Shown here piece by piece: positions 7,033 to 12,787 of a stretch of 13,939 bases of DNA. The stretch is taken from positions 1 through 13,939 of the forward strand of contig CANBQJ010000088.1 of the NCBI GenBank assembly GCA_947371645.1. The letters run 5' to 3'. The DNA comes from Burkholderiales bacterium (GTDB lineage: Bacteria; Pseudomonadota; Gammaproteobacteria; Burkholderiales; Burkholderiaceae). How positions within the stretch are numbered: position 1 is the stretch's first letter; every line of letters begins with the position of its first letter. Under the pieces are notes generated by a model. The model worked only from the letters and a program-made list of their open reading frames with translations. It was not told where the DNA came from and ran no database searches. A program made the translations under genes and the position numbers.

Positions 7033-7703
7033 CCAGGCACACGCCGAGCGGGCTGAGCGCAGGCGGTCAGCACGCCCCACAGCGCATTGACCAGCTCCTC
7101 TTCAAAAGCCGAGGTGCCCAGGATGGGCGATGCCTCCAGCGCCGCCGACCGGACGATGCCGGCCAGGCCTCTTGTCAACACAAAGACCATCGTGGAGGTC
7201 GGTGGGCGCACCTGTGGGTGGTTCAAGCGTTGCAAATGCATGGCGAGGCGCTCGCTGGCCTCCCTCAGGCTTTGCACGATGGCCTCATGGCGATCCAGCC
7301 GCCAGGCCAGGCGCACCAGTTCGCGCTCGTTCGCCTGGCCCACGCCGAAGGCCCCGACATACACCTTGACGTAGGCGCGCAGCAGCTGCACCGGGTCAAG
7401 CAGCTGAGGCTGCGCATCGCCCATCAGCTGGTCCAGTTGGCGCAGCACCTTTTCACGGGTGCGCGACAGGATCGCCAGGATGATGGCCTCCTTGCTGTCG
7501 AAGTATTGGTACAGGGTGCCGATGGACAAGCCCGCCCGCTCGGCGATGCGGTTGGTGGTCAAGGCCGACTCTCCGCCTTCTTGCAAAACCTGAGCCGTCG
7601 CCTCGAAAATCAGTTGCACGGTTTGCGCCGCACGGGCCTGGCTGGGCTGGCGGCGCACCTTGGCCACAGGGGCCGTCACCGTTTTCTTCTCTCTGGTGGT
7701 CAT
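6975..7703 (-). CDS. TetR-family transcriptional regulator
   Basis: This is a 242-residue TetR-type repressor. The N-terminal HTH is clear at about residues 28-75: ALTTNRIAERAGLSIGTLYQ followed by YFDSKEAIILAILSR. The remaining alpha-helical part is the variable ligand-binding domain, and the tail is basic (PGQRRGGSAVRP). GGGGAG lies 8 nt before the ATG at 7703. The gene is divergent from the YciI-like gene, with a palindrome between them that could be its operator, so autoregulation plus control of the YciI gene is likely. Its last 58 nt overlap the AraC gene on the other strand. The effector is unknown. Confidence 0.9.
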   Translation of the reverse strand: MTTREKKTVTAPVAKVRRQPSQARAAQTVQLIFEATAQVLQEGGESALTTNRIAERAGLSIGTLYQYFDSKEAIILAILSRTREKVLRQLDQLMGDAQPQLLDPVQLLRAYVKVYVGAFGVGQANERELVRLAWRLDRHEAIVQSLREASERLAMHLQRLNHPQVRPPTSTMVFVLTRGLAGIVRSAALEASPILGTSAFEEELVNALWGVLTACAQPARRVPGQRRGGSAVRPASENPQRR

Positions 7704-7748
7704 GTCGCGTCTCCCCTTGAAAACCTGAGCCAGAAGCGAGTTTCAAAT

Positions 7749-7763
7749 GTGAGCTTAACTCAC
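7749..7763. promoter_or_regulatory. Candidate TetR operator palindrome
   Basis: GTGAGCTTAACTCAC has perfect 5-bp arms around a 5-nt centre, in the 107-bp region between the divergent TetR and YciI-like genes. Size and position suit a TetR-family site. An outer TTGAAA (7717-7722) and TTTCAA (7741-7746) pair also lies nearby. Confidence 0.5.
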
Positions 7764-7810
7764 TAAAGTGTGGTGCGAAGGCACCCACCGGGTGTCGCTT
7801 TGGAGCACAG

Positions 7811-8131
7811 ATGACCCCTCAACTCTTCGCCATCCTTTACAGCCCTGGCCCCGGCTGGCTGGCAGACAAACCCATCATGGAACAGCCGCTGCAAGCCCAC
7901 CTGGCCTACATGACCGAACTCAGCCAGCGTGGCGTCTTGTTGCTGGGCGGCCCCTTCAAGGCCACGCAGGGTGGCCTGGGCATCCTGATGGCGGCAAGCC
8001 AGGACGACGCCCAGGCGCTGGCGGCCCTTGACCCTGCCGTGCAATCGCGCCTGATCAACGCCACCGTTGAGCCCTGGAAAGTGATGCTGACGGGCGCGAC
8101 GGCCCTCGCCGCCTGGCAATCGGCGCAATGA
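7811..8131 (+). CDS. YciI-like family protein
   Basis: This is a single-domain YciI-like protein of 106 residues, a family with a ferredoxin-like fold. It begins with an LFAILYSPGPGW strand, has the conserved H30-L-A-Y in LQAHLAYMTELSQRG, a GGPFKATQGGLGIL segment, and a final DPAVQSRLINATVEPWKV. YciI relatives have been linked to hydrolase or lyase-like activities, but most are uncharacterised. GGAG lies 5 nt before the ATG. It is divergent from the TetR gene and likely repressed by it. Its stop lies 42 nt from the stop of the ParB-like gene on the other strand. Confidence 0.88.
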   Translation: MTPQLFAILYSPGPGWLADKPIMEQPLQAHLAYMTELSQRGVLLLGGPFKATQGGLGILMAASQDDAQALAALDPAVQSRLINATVEPWKVMLTGATALAAWQSAQ

Positions 8132-8136
8132 CCTTG

Positions 8137-8194
8137 GGGCACGCAAGCGCCAGGTGGCAAATGCCAGTGCCCTTCAGCCCAGCCGGGCCTGAAG
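8137..8194. terminator. Stem-loop cluster between convergent YciI-like and ParB-like genes
   Basis: An outer GGGCAC (8137-8142) pairs with GTGCCC (8167-8172), and an inner TGGC-AAAT-GCCA hairpin (8155-8166) abuts it. A further stem, CTTCAGCCC with GGGCCTGAAG (8172-8194, one bulged C), spans the ParB-like stop. No T-run is present. A bidirectional terminator is plausible. Confidence 0.4.
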
Positions 8195-9007
8195 CTCGGC
8201 CACCTGCCGACGCAGCGCGTCGTTTTCGGCGGTCAGTTCGGCCACACGCAACTGGAGCGCCTGCAAAGGCGCCGCATCGCTGCGCTCTGCCTGGCCATCG
8301 TCGTCTTGCGGCGCCTTGCGCCTGACCTCGCGCACGCGCTTGGCCGCCTGCTTCAGTTCGTCCTTGCCCCCCAAGGCCGCGGTCTTTTGTTCCTCGGCCG
8401 GCAAGGTGGCGACGGCGGCGGCGGCATTGATGCTGATGGTGCCAGCCTTGACGGCGGCGACCAGTTCTGGCGCGGCCTGCTTCTGGATCTTTTCAATCAT
8501 CCCCACCTGGCTGTTGCTCAGGCGCGCGGCCTTGGCGATGTCTGCGCGGCTCTTGAGCGCGTCGGCGCCCTGTGCGCCAGACGCCTGCTCGTGCCAAGGG
8601 GCCTCGCTTGTGGCCATGGCCTGGGGCATGTCGGCTTGCAGGTCGGACGTCGGCGCTTCTGTGGCCCCCGCCTGGCGCGCTCGGCGCTCAGACAAGATCT
8701 CGCGCTTGCGCAGGGCCAGCACGCCCCGCTGAAAGTCCGACACGCTGCGCCGGCCCAGGTGCTGGTCGATCATCCACAGGTGCACGTCGGCCATGGACTG
8801 GAAGCGCGGGTTCTGCACCGTCTGAAACGGCAGGCCGTGCTGCTGACAGATGCCGTAGCGGTTGTGGCCATCCACCAGCACATCGCCCCACAGCACCAGG
8901 GCATCTCGGCAACCCTCGGCCAGGAGGCTGCGCTCCAGAGACTCATGCTCTTCGGGTGTCAACGGGTCGATGTAGGCTTTGAGTGCTTCGTTGACAACGA
9001 TGTTCAT
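8174..9007 (-). CDS. Orphan ParB-like N-terminal domain protein with C-terminal leucine zipper
   Basis: This 277-residue protein has a ParB/sulfiredoxin-like domain at about residues 1-115 with DVLVDGHNRYGICQQHGLPF as the central motif (D46-Y51 region). The middle holds a likely HTH, KSRADIAKAARLSNSQVGMI, followed by the ParB-like KAGTISINAAAAVATLP. The last 30 residues are a heptad coiled coil, LQLRVAELTAENDALRRQVA onward, suggesting dimerisation. There is no ParA gene or parS-like repeat in the window, so chromosome partition is unlikely; a DNA-binding regulator or a plasmid-derived relic fits better. The ATG at 9007 has no good ribosome site. TAGAAT in the leader (9040-9045, minus strand) is a possible -10. 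The gene is flanked by yciI-like and aqpZ, with no evident functional link. Confidence 0.83.
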   Translation of the reverse strand: MNIVVNEALKAYIDPLTPEEHESLERSLLAEGCRDALVLWGDVLVDGHNRYGICQQHGLPFQTVQNPRFQSMADVHLWMIDQHLGRRSVSDFQRGVLALRKREILSERRARQAGATEAPTSDLQADMPQAMATSEAPWHEQASGAQGADALKSRADIAKAARLSNSQVGMIEKIQKQAAPELVAAVKAGTISINAAAAVATLPAEEQKTAALGGKDELKQAAKRVREVRRKAPQDDDGQAERSDAAPLQALQLRVAELTAENDALRRQVAELQARLG

Positions 9008-9052
9008 TGCGGGGGTCCAGGCGCGAGAAAAGGTCGCGATTCTAGATGACCC

Positions 9053-9070
9053 CCCGGCACGGCGGCCGGG
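9053..9070. terminator. GC-rich hairpin after aqpZ
   Basis: CCCGGC and GCCGGG form a 6-bp stem with a 6-nt loop, 27 nt beyond the aqpZ stop and upstream of the ParB-like gene. On the minus strand it is not followed by a T-run, so it is only a weak candidate terminator. Confidence 0.3.
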
Positions 9071-9096
9071 ACCCCTCTGTGCCGATCAAGGCCGCA

Positions 9097-9792
9097 TCAG
9101 GTCGCTTCTTGCCGACCACCGACGAAACGATAGGCCAGGGCACCCAGCAGGGCACCCACAATGGGCGCGGCCCAGAACAACCACAACTGGCCCACCGCCC
9201 AGTCACCCACGTAGAGGGCGACACCCGTGCTGCGCGCCGGGTTCACCGATGTGTTGGTCACCGGGATGCTGATGAGATGGATGAGCGTCAATGCCAGGCC
9301 AATGGGGATGGGTGCAAAGCCTGCAGGCGCACGCGCATCGGTGGCGCCCAGGATGACCAGCAGGAAGAACATGGTCATCACCACTTCGGTGACGAAGGCC
9401 GCCGCCAGCGAATAGCCACCAGGCGAATGGGTGCCATACCCGTTAGACGCAAAGCCCTGGGCCACATCAAACCCGGCGGCCCCACTGGCGATGACGTAGA
9501 GCACACCACCGGCGGCGACACCACCGAGCACCTGGGCCACGATGTAAGGGCCCAGCTGATTGGCCGGGAAGCGGCCACCGGCCCACAGGCCAATCGAGAC
9601 AGCGGGATTCAGGTGGCAGCCCGAGATGTGGCCAATGGCATACGCCATGGTCAACACCGTGAGCCCAAACGCCAGGGACACCCCCAGCAGGCCGATGCCC
9701 ACATGGGGGAAGGCGGCCGAGATGACTGCACTGCCACAGCCCCCCAGCACCAGCCAGAACGTACCCAGAAACTCTGCACCATACTTGTTCAC
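9097..9792 (-). CDS. aqpZ: Aquaporin Z, water channel
   Basis: This is an inner-membrane tetrameric water channel with six membrane helices, closely resembling E. coli AqpZ along its length and equal to it at 231 residues. The two pore motifs are [11 protein letters not shown] (NPA at 62-64) and [12 protein letters not shown] (NPA at 184-186). The water-selectivity residues are in place: F42, H172, T181 and R187. The conserved [20 protein letters not shown] stretch is nearly invariant. The start is the GTG at 9792: AAGGAGG lies 6 nt upstream, while the TTG at 9810 precedes that site. An FNR-type box lies 46 nt upstream, suggesting oxygen-dependent control. It stands 73 nt after the 70-residue gene in the same direction. 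Confidence 0.96.
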   Translation of the reverse strand: MNKYGAEFLGTFWLVLGGCGSAVISAAFPHVGIGLLGVSLAFGLTVLTMAYAIGHISGCHLNPAVSIGLWAGGRFPANQLGPYIVAQVLGGVAAGGVLYVIASGAAGFDVAQGFASNGYGTHSPGGYSLAAAFVTEVVMTMFFLLVILGATDARAPAGFAPIPIGLALTLIHLISIPVTNTSVNPARSTGVALYVGDWAVGQLWLFWAAPIVGALLGALAYRFVGGRQEAT

Positions 9793-9798
9793 AGTTGA

Positions 9799-9805
9799 CC
9801 TCCTT
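9799..9805 (-). promoter_or_regulatory. Strong Shine-Dalgarno fixing the GTG start of aqpZ
   Basis: AAGGAGG on the minus strand lies 6 nt before GTG at 9792 and downstream of the alternative TTG at 9810, which rules that TTG out as the main start. Confidence 0.8.
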
Positions 9806-9838
9806 GCCAATCGGTGACCCGGAGGCTAACGCAAAGAC

Positions 9839-9852
9839 TTGATGCAGGTCAA
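9839..9852. promoter_or_regulatory. FNR/Anr-type binding site upstream of aqpZ
   Basis: TTGATGCAGGTCAA fits the TTGAY-N4-RTCAA pattern of FNR/Anr/Dnr regulators at all ten defined positions. It lies in the 73-nt gap between the 70-residue gene and aqpZ, centred about 53 nt before the GTG start. A TAGCCT hexamer (9828-9823, minus) is the only -10-like element seen, and its closeness would make the site repressive rather than activating. Confidence 0.6.
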
Positions 9853-9865
9853 CGCCGGAATCAAG

Positions 9866-10078
9866 TCAGGCCAGTTGGCCCGTCTTGCTCAAGCGGGCCA
9901 GCAGCTGCTCGGCACCAACAGCCAGGCTGGACGCGTCGTTGACCTTGCCGTAGAGCACGGTCCAGGTCAGCTTGGCCAGGGCCTGCTCCACTGCGGTGGC
10001 CAGTTCGGCAGGCACGTAGGCACCAGCGGGGGCGCCGGCTTGCGTGTCGGCGGGCAAGGTGAAGGTGGGAAGCGCCAT
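9866..10078 (-). CDS. Hypothetical 70-residue protein
   Basis: I do not recognise this gene. It encodes 70 residues starting MALPTFTLPADTQAGAPAG, followed by a helical stretch, AELATAVEQALAKLTWTVLY, and AVGAEQLLARLSKTGQLA. No signal peptide or transmembrane segment is evident. The start is chosen because CGGAG lies 6 nt before the ATG at 10078; an ATG at 10084 abuts that site. An FNR-like palindrome lies 91 nt upstream. It sits between the 90-residue gene and aqpZ, all on the minus strand. The helical, alanine-rich character suggests a small cytoplasmic protein that may bind a partner. Confidence 0.68.
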   Translation of the reverse strand: MALPTFTLPADTQAGAPAGAYVPAELATAVEQALAKLTWTVLYGKVNDASSLAVGAEQLLARLSKTGQLA

Positions 10079-10162
10079 GATCATCTCCGTGTGATGGGTT
10101 GAGGGGTCGTCGGGAACCCTCAGTTCATCAAACCTTGGCCAACCCAGGAGCGTGATCGGACT

Positions 10163-10176
10163 TTGACTCAAGTCAT
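10163..10176. promoter_or_regulatory. Second FNR-like palindrome upstream of the 70-residue gene
   Basis: TTGACTCAAGTCAT matches TTGAY-N4-RTCAA at nine of ten defined positions (final A replaced by T), and its core TGACT-CA-AGTCA is symmetrical. It lies in the 124-nt gap between the 90-residue and 70-residue genes. No clear -10 is seen at the spacing expected for activation. Confidence 0.4.
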
Positions 10177-10202
10177 TTGCTGGGTTATTCAAGCTGCCCC
10201 GT

Positions 10203-10475
10203 TCAAACGGCAAGCTGCAGACGTTGAGGCTCTTCGTCGGGCATGCTCACCAGTGCCGACAGCAGACGGCCATCGGCGGCATAGTCGTAGTCATGGCGCA
10301 TTTCCACTTCGCCATAGACCAGCTTGGTGACGCGCAACATGCGGCCCCCGCGGTCGTACTCGGCCTCAAACCAGGTGTTGCGGTTGCGCAGCGCGGCCAC
10401 GGGCAGCTCTTCGGCCAGTTGCAGGGGCAAGGCGCGGCCGCTGTAGGTCAGGAAGTAGCGGGTGGTGGTCTCCAT
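10203..10475 (-). CDS. Conserved small protein, DUF6156-like
   Basis: The protein has 90 residues, beginning METTTRYFLTYSGRALPLQL and containing ALRNRNTWFEAEYD, LRVTKLVYGEVEMRHDYDY and ADGRLLSALVSMPDEEPQ. The YFLTYSG opening, RNRNT, and VYGEVE motifs resemble what I recall of the DUF6156 family; I could not check this. It looks like a small beta-rich cytoplasmic protein. GGAG lies 8 nt before the ATG. It is divergent from the 55-residue plus-strand gene, sharing a 59-bp intergenic region. No function is known; it is present in the same neighbourhood as the redox genes. Confidence 0.8.
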   Translation of the reverse strand: METTTRYFLTYSGRALPLQLAEELPVAALRNRNTWFEAEYDRGGRMLRVTKLVYGEVEMRHDYDYAADGRLLSALVSMPDEEPQRLQLAV

Positions 10476-10523
10476 CTTGTGTGTCTCCTCGGTGTCTGGT
10501 CTCGGTGGTGTCTATGAGCCTGA

Positions 10524-10533
10524 AGGGGCCCCT
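10524..10533. repeat. AGGGGCCCCT palindrome over the ribosome site of the 55-residue gene
   Basis: A perfect 10-bp palindrome covers the AGGGG ribosome-binding site that lies 6 nt before the ATG at 10535. As RNA it has no loop, so it is more likely a DNA feature or chance than a translational hairpin. Confidence 0.3.
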
Positions 10534-10534
10534 C

Positions 10535-10702
10535 ATGAACGTGAAGCAGTTGATTCAGGCGCTGAGCGCCCTCCCCGCCGATGCCACGGTGCTGCTGGAG
10601 GGCGACGACGGCTATTCCCCCTTGGGCGGGGTGAACGTCATTGAAGGCGGCGGCGGCCTGCCGGACGAGGTGCTGCTTCAGCCCGACATGACGCCGGACT
10701 GA
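10535..10702 (+). CDS. Hypothetical 55-residue protein on the opposite strand
   Basis: I do not recognise a named family. The 55-residue product starts MNVKQLIQALSALPADATVL and continues LEGDDGYSPLGGV. This layout, an amphipathic helix then a beta strand with an acidic loop, recurs in short proteins described as hypothetical and is probably a genuine fold. AAGGGG lies 6 nt before the ATG. It is the only plus-strand gene in an otherwise minus-strand block from 9097 to the right edge, divergent from the DUF6156-like gene and convergent with the 81-residue gene. Longer in-frame starts (10481, 10514) have weaker sites. Confidence 0.66.
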   Translation: MNVKQLIQALSALPADATVLLEGDDGYSPLGGVNVIEGGGGLPDEVLLQPDMTPD

Positions 10703-10743
10703 GCCCTGTCGACACGGCCATCAGGGCATCAAGCCGCGCCCTG
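10703..10743. terminator. Alternative hairpins between convergent 55- and 81-residue genes
   Basis: GCCCTG (10703-10708), CAGGGC (10722-10727) and GCCCTG (10738-10743) can form either of two 6-bp stems. The second, followed by TTTG on the plus strand, could terminate the 55-residue gene. The arms reach into the end of the 81-residue gene. Confidence 0.35.
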
Positions 10744-10974
10744 TTTGCCCCAGGGGTGGCTGCCATCCACCAACTCGCCCTTGATGCCGGCCTTGGCCAC
10801 GGCTTCCAGGGTCTTGTAGAGCGTGGCCTCGTGCACCAGGGCCCCGTTCTTGTGCATCACACCCACGTAGCGGGCCGCGGTGTCCACGTCGCAGCGGTAG
10901 CCGCCGCCGGGGTCGCCTGTGGGGCGGATGTTGCCGTCCCAGTCCACAAAGTAGCCTTCGGCTGCGGTGCTCAT
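10729..10974 (-). CDS. Hypothetical 81-residue protein
   Basis: I do not recognise this gene. It encodes 81 residues, starting MSTAAEGYFVDWDGNIRPTG and containing GGGYRCDVDTAARYVGVMH, LVHEATLYKTLEAVAKAG and a DGSHPWGKQG tail. It is hydrophilic with no signal peptide; the N-terminal WDGNIRPTGDPGGGY stretch is rich in Gly, Asp and aromatic residues. AAGGAC lies 7 nt before the ATG. It starts 24 nt after the Ohr stop and is likely co-transcribed with ohr. A partner role in peroxide or redox defence is a guess from position only. Confidence 0.72.
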   Translation of the reverse strand: MSTAAEGYFVDWDGNIRPTGDPGGGYRCDVDTAARYVGVMHKNGALVHEATLYKTLEAVAKAGIKGELVDGSHPWGKQGAA

Positions 10975-10998
10975 GTTGTCGTCCTTGTGATGAAAAGC

Positions 10999-11445
10999 TC
11001 AGGCCTGTGCGGCGGCCACCGGCGTGTCCAGCACGGCGCTGAGGTTGAGGGTCATGTTGTTCTTGGTGAGGTCCACATAGGGGCAGATGCCTTTGGCACG
11101 CTCCAGCAGGTGGTCGGCGTCGCCCTGGCTCAAAGGGCCGGCCATGTGCACGGTCAAGGTCAGGCCCATGCGGTAGGCATCGTCAAGGGTGACGTAGACG
11201 GCGATGGCCGCTTCGACATAGCAACCCCGCAGTGGCTCGTGACCCTTCTTGGCGATGTGCCGCACCGATTGCTCGAAGCAGGCCGCGAAGGCCGCGGCAA
11301 ACAGCTGCTCGGGGTTGGGGCCATCGCCCTTGCCGCCCATTTCCTTGGGCACGGCCAGCTTCTGCTTGAAGTCGCCGTCTTCGCTTTGCACGACGCCCGT
11401 GCGGCCGCCCTGGCTGAGCATCGTGGTTTTGTAGACGAGGTCCAT
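10999..11445 (-). CDS. ohr: Organic hydroperoxide resistance protein (Ohr)
   Basis: This 148-residue OsmC/Ohr-family thiol peroxidase reduces organic and fatty-acid hydroperoxides in the cytoplasm, usually recycled by lipoylated proteins. The Ohr active-site set is complete: Arg15 in GGRTGVV, Glu46 in NPEQLFAAAFAACF, the peroxidatic Cys56 in the same motif, and the resolving Cys121 in AKGICPYVDLTKNN. The NPEQLFAA signature and full length favour Ohr over OsmC. AAGGAG lies 7 nt before the ATG at 11445. It lies 56 nt after the ArsC-like gene, in the same direction. No OhrR-type (MarR) regulator is seen nearby, so control may be through the operon. Confidence 0.92.
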   Translation of the reverse strand: MDLVYKTTMLSQGGRTGVVQSEDGDFKQKLAVPKEMGGKGDGPNPEQLFAAAFAACFEQSVRHIAKKGHEPLRGCYVEAAIAVYVTLDDAYRMGLTLTVHMAGPLSQGDADHLLERAKGICPYVDLTKNNMTLNLSAVLDTPVAAAQA

Positions 11446-11501
11446 GTGGGGCTCCTTCGGGTGCTTGGGGTGAGGTTCAGTGAATTGGACAAAGAGACAG
11501 T

Positions 11502-11945
11502 TCAGCGGCTGGGGCACGGGGCCTTGACGGCCGCGCAACCCTCCAGCGACGCGGGGCGCTCGGCGGTGGCGGCAACGCCCGGGGCCACGGGGGTCAGGCC
11601 CACGAAGCGATCGACCGCATCGGTGTCGAAGCCCACCAGACGCGCGCCGTCGGGGCGCTGCATCAGCGGCCGGCGGATCAGCAGGGGCTCGGCCAGCAGC
11701 AGGGCCAGCGCGACATCGGCGTCCAGCGCCTCGGGCACGATCTCGCCGCTCTTCACACGCGGCGCGGCGCGGTTGAACCACTGGGACACGGGCAACTCGG
11801 CCAGGTAGGGCATGAGCGTGTCTCGGGTCCAGCCAGCGTCCAGCAGGCTGTGGCGCTCCAGGGTGTGGCCAGCGGCCTCCAGGGCGGCACGCTGTTTGGC
11901 GTTGCCCCCGCAGCCCGGCTTTTCATGGAAGACGATGTGGGTCAT
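11502..11945 (-). CDS. ArsC/Spx-like nitrogenase-associated protein (NifO type)
   Basis: This is a 147-residue thioredoxin-fold protein of the ArsC/Spx group, matching the nitrogenase-associated family often called NifO. The N-terminus IVFHEKPGCGGNAKQRALLE-like stretch carries Cys12; FNRAAPRVKSGEI and LLIRRPLMQRPDGARLVGFD are the family's central motifs. Cys12 is followed by Gly-Gly-Asn, so there is no CxxC. The C-terminus holds Cys137 and Cys144 in SLEGCAAVKAPCPSR. In nif-bearing organisms the gene sits near nitrogenase genes and in Azotobacter nifO affects nitrate-related control. Its ATG lies 2 nt after the rhodanese-ankyrin stop, implying translational coupling. Substrate and reductant are unknown. 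Confidence 0.86.
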   Translation of the reverse strand: MTHIVFHEKPGCGGNAKQRAALEAAGHTLERHSLLDAGWTRDTLMPYLAELPVSQWFNRAAPRVKSGEIVPEALDADVALALLLAEPLLIRRPLMQRPDGARLVGFDTDAVDRFVGLTPVAPGVAATAERPASLEGCAAVKAPCPSR

Positions 11946-11947
11946 GT

Positions 11948-12787
11948 TCAGGCCGCCTTCTGGGCTTTGCCCGCCTTGGTGGCGGCGCGCAGCAGTTGCA
12001 GACAGGGCAGGCTGGCGGCCATGTCCATGGCGGTGTAGTCGTCCTGCGTCTGGATGAAGGGGTCTGCGCCCATCTCCAGCAAGGCGGCAACGACCTCGGG
12101 CTTGCTGCTGGACGAGGCGTACATCAGGCTGGTGGCGCCGGTGAGGTTGAGGTGGTCGATGGCCGCGCCAGCCTGCACCACCCGCTTGACCAGGGCCGGC
12201 TGGTTGCTCACACAAGCCATCCACACGGCGTTGTTGCCGTCGCCATTGGTGGCGCTGAGGCTCACACCTTGTGCCAGCAGCAGCTCGACGATGTCGCCCA
12301 GGCCACGCCATGCGGCGTGCATCAAGGGCGAATTGCCGTGTGCGGCCGGGGCGTGGGCATCGGTGAAGCCTTCGGCACTCAGCCAGGTGCGCAGGGCTTC
12401 GGGGATGTTGGTGTCCGGTGCCGTGGCCTGGGGCTCAGGGCTTGCCGCGGCAGCAGGCACAGAAGCAGGCAGCGGCAGGCCCGACTGCCCCCAGGCCTCC
12501 CACCCCCCCACCAGGTCACTCACCTGCTGGAAGCCGAAGTCCGCGAACATGTCGGCATAGGTCTGGCTGCTGTTGCCGTGGTAGCAGTAGATGAAGACGG
12601 GGCGGGTCTTGGCCTCGCGCATCAGCAGCATCTCGTGGTTGCGGCCGTCCAGGCGCAGGCTGCCGGGCCAGTGGCCACGGGCGTGGTGGGCGGCATCGCG
12701 GGCGTCCAGCACCAGGGCACCGGGGTGGGCCGCCAGCCAGGCGGTGACATCGGGGGCGCGCAGTCTCTGGAATTTCTGGCCGCTCAT
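11948..12787 (-). CDS. Rhodanese-ankyrin repeat fusion protein
   Basis: This 279-residue protein joins a single rhodanese domain (about residues 8-105) to ankyrin repeats (about 150-268) through an Ala/Pro-rich linker. The sulfurtransferase loop is IYCYHGNSSQTYADMF with Cys68 as the persulfide-forming residue, closely like GlpE. The ankyrin part reads NSPLMHAAWRGLGDIVELLL, NAVWMACVSNQPALVKRVVQ, TSLMYASSSSKPEVVAALLE, and a final DYTAMDMA. The rhodanese supplies sulfur; the repeats probably dock it on a protein partner. Its ATG overlaps the nitroreductase TGA by 4 nt (ATGA), with AGGAG 8 nt upstream, and it precedes the ArsC-like gene by 2 nt. No signal peptide is seen, so it is cytoplasmic. 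Confidence 0.93.
   Translation of the reverse strand: MSGQKFQRLRAPDVTAWLAAHPGALVLDARDAAHHARGHWPGSLRLDGRNHEMLLMREAKTRPVFIYCYHGNSSQTYADMFADFGFQQVSDLVGGWEAWGQSGLPLPASVPAAAASPEPQATAPDTNIPEALRTWLSAEGFTDAHAPAAHGNSPLMHAAWRGLGDIVELLLAQGVSLSATNGDGNNAVWMACVSNQPALVKRVVQAGAAIDHLNLTGATSLMYASSSSKPEVVAALLEMGADPFIQTQDDYTAMDMAASLPCLQLLRAATKAGKAQKAA

Noticed and set aside
9616..9618. Cysteine next to the first NPA motif of AqpZ (GCHLNPA instead of GGHFNPA).
   Set aside because: I believe this variant is frequent in proteobacterial AqpZ, so it is not a notable change.
9793..9810. TTG start of aqpZ at 9810.
   Set aside because: The TTG lies before the AAGGAGG ribosome site, and the GTG at 9792 gives the length of E. 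coli AqpZ.
10756..11808. 350-codon plus-strand open frame opposite ohr and the 81-residue gene.
   Set aside because: Ohr with complete catalytic residues occupies the other strand, and the plus frame has no recognisable fold.
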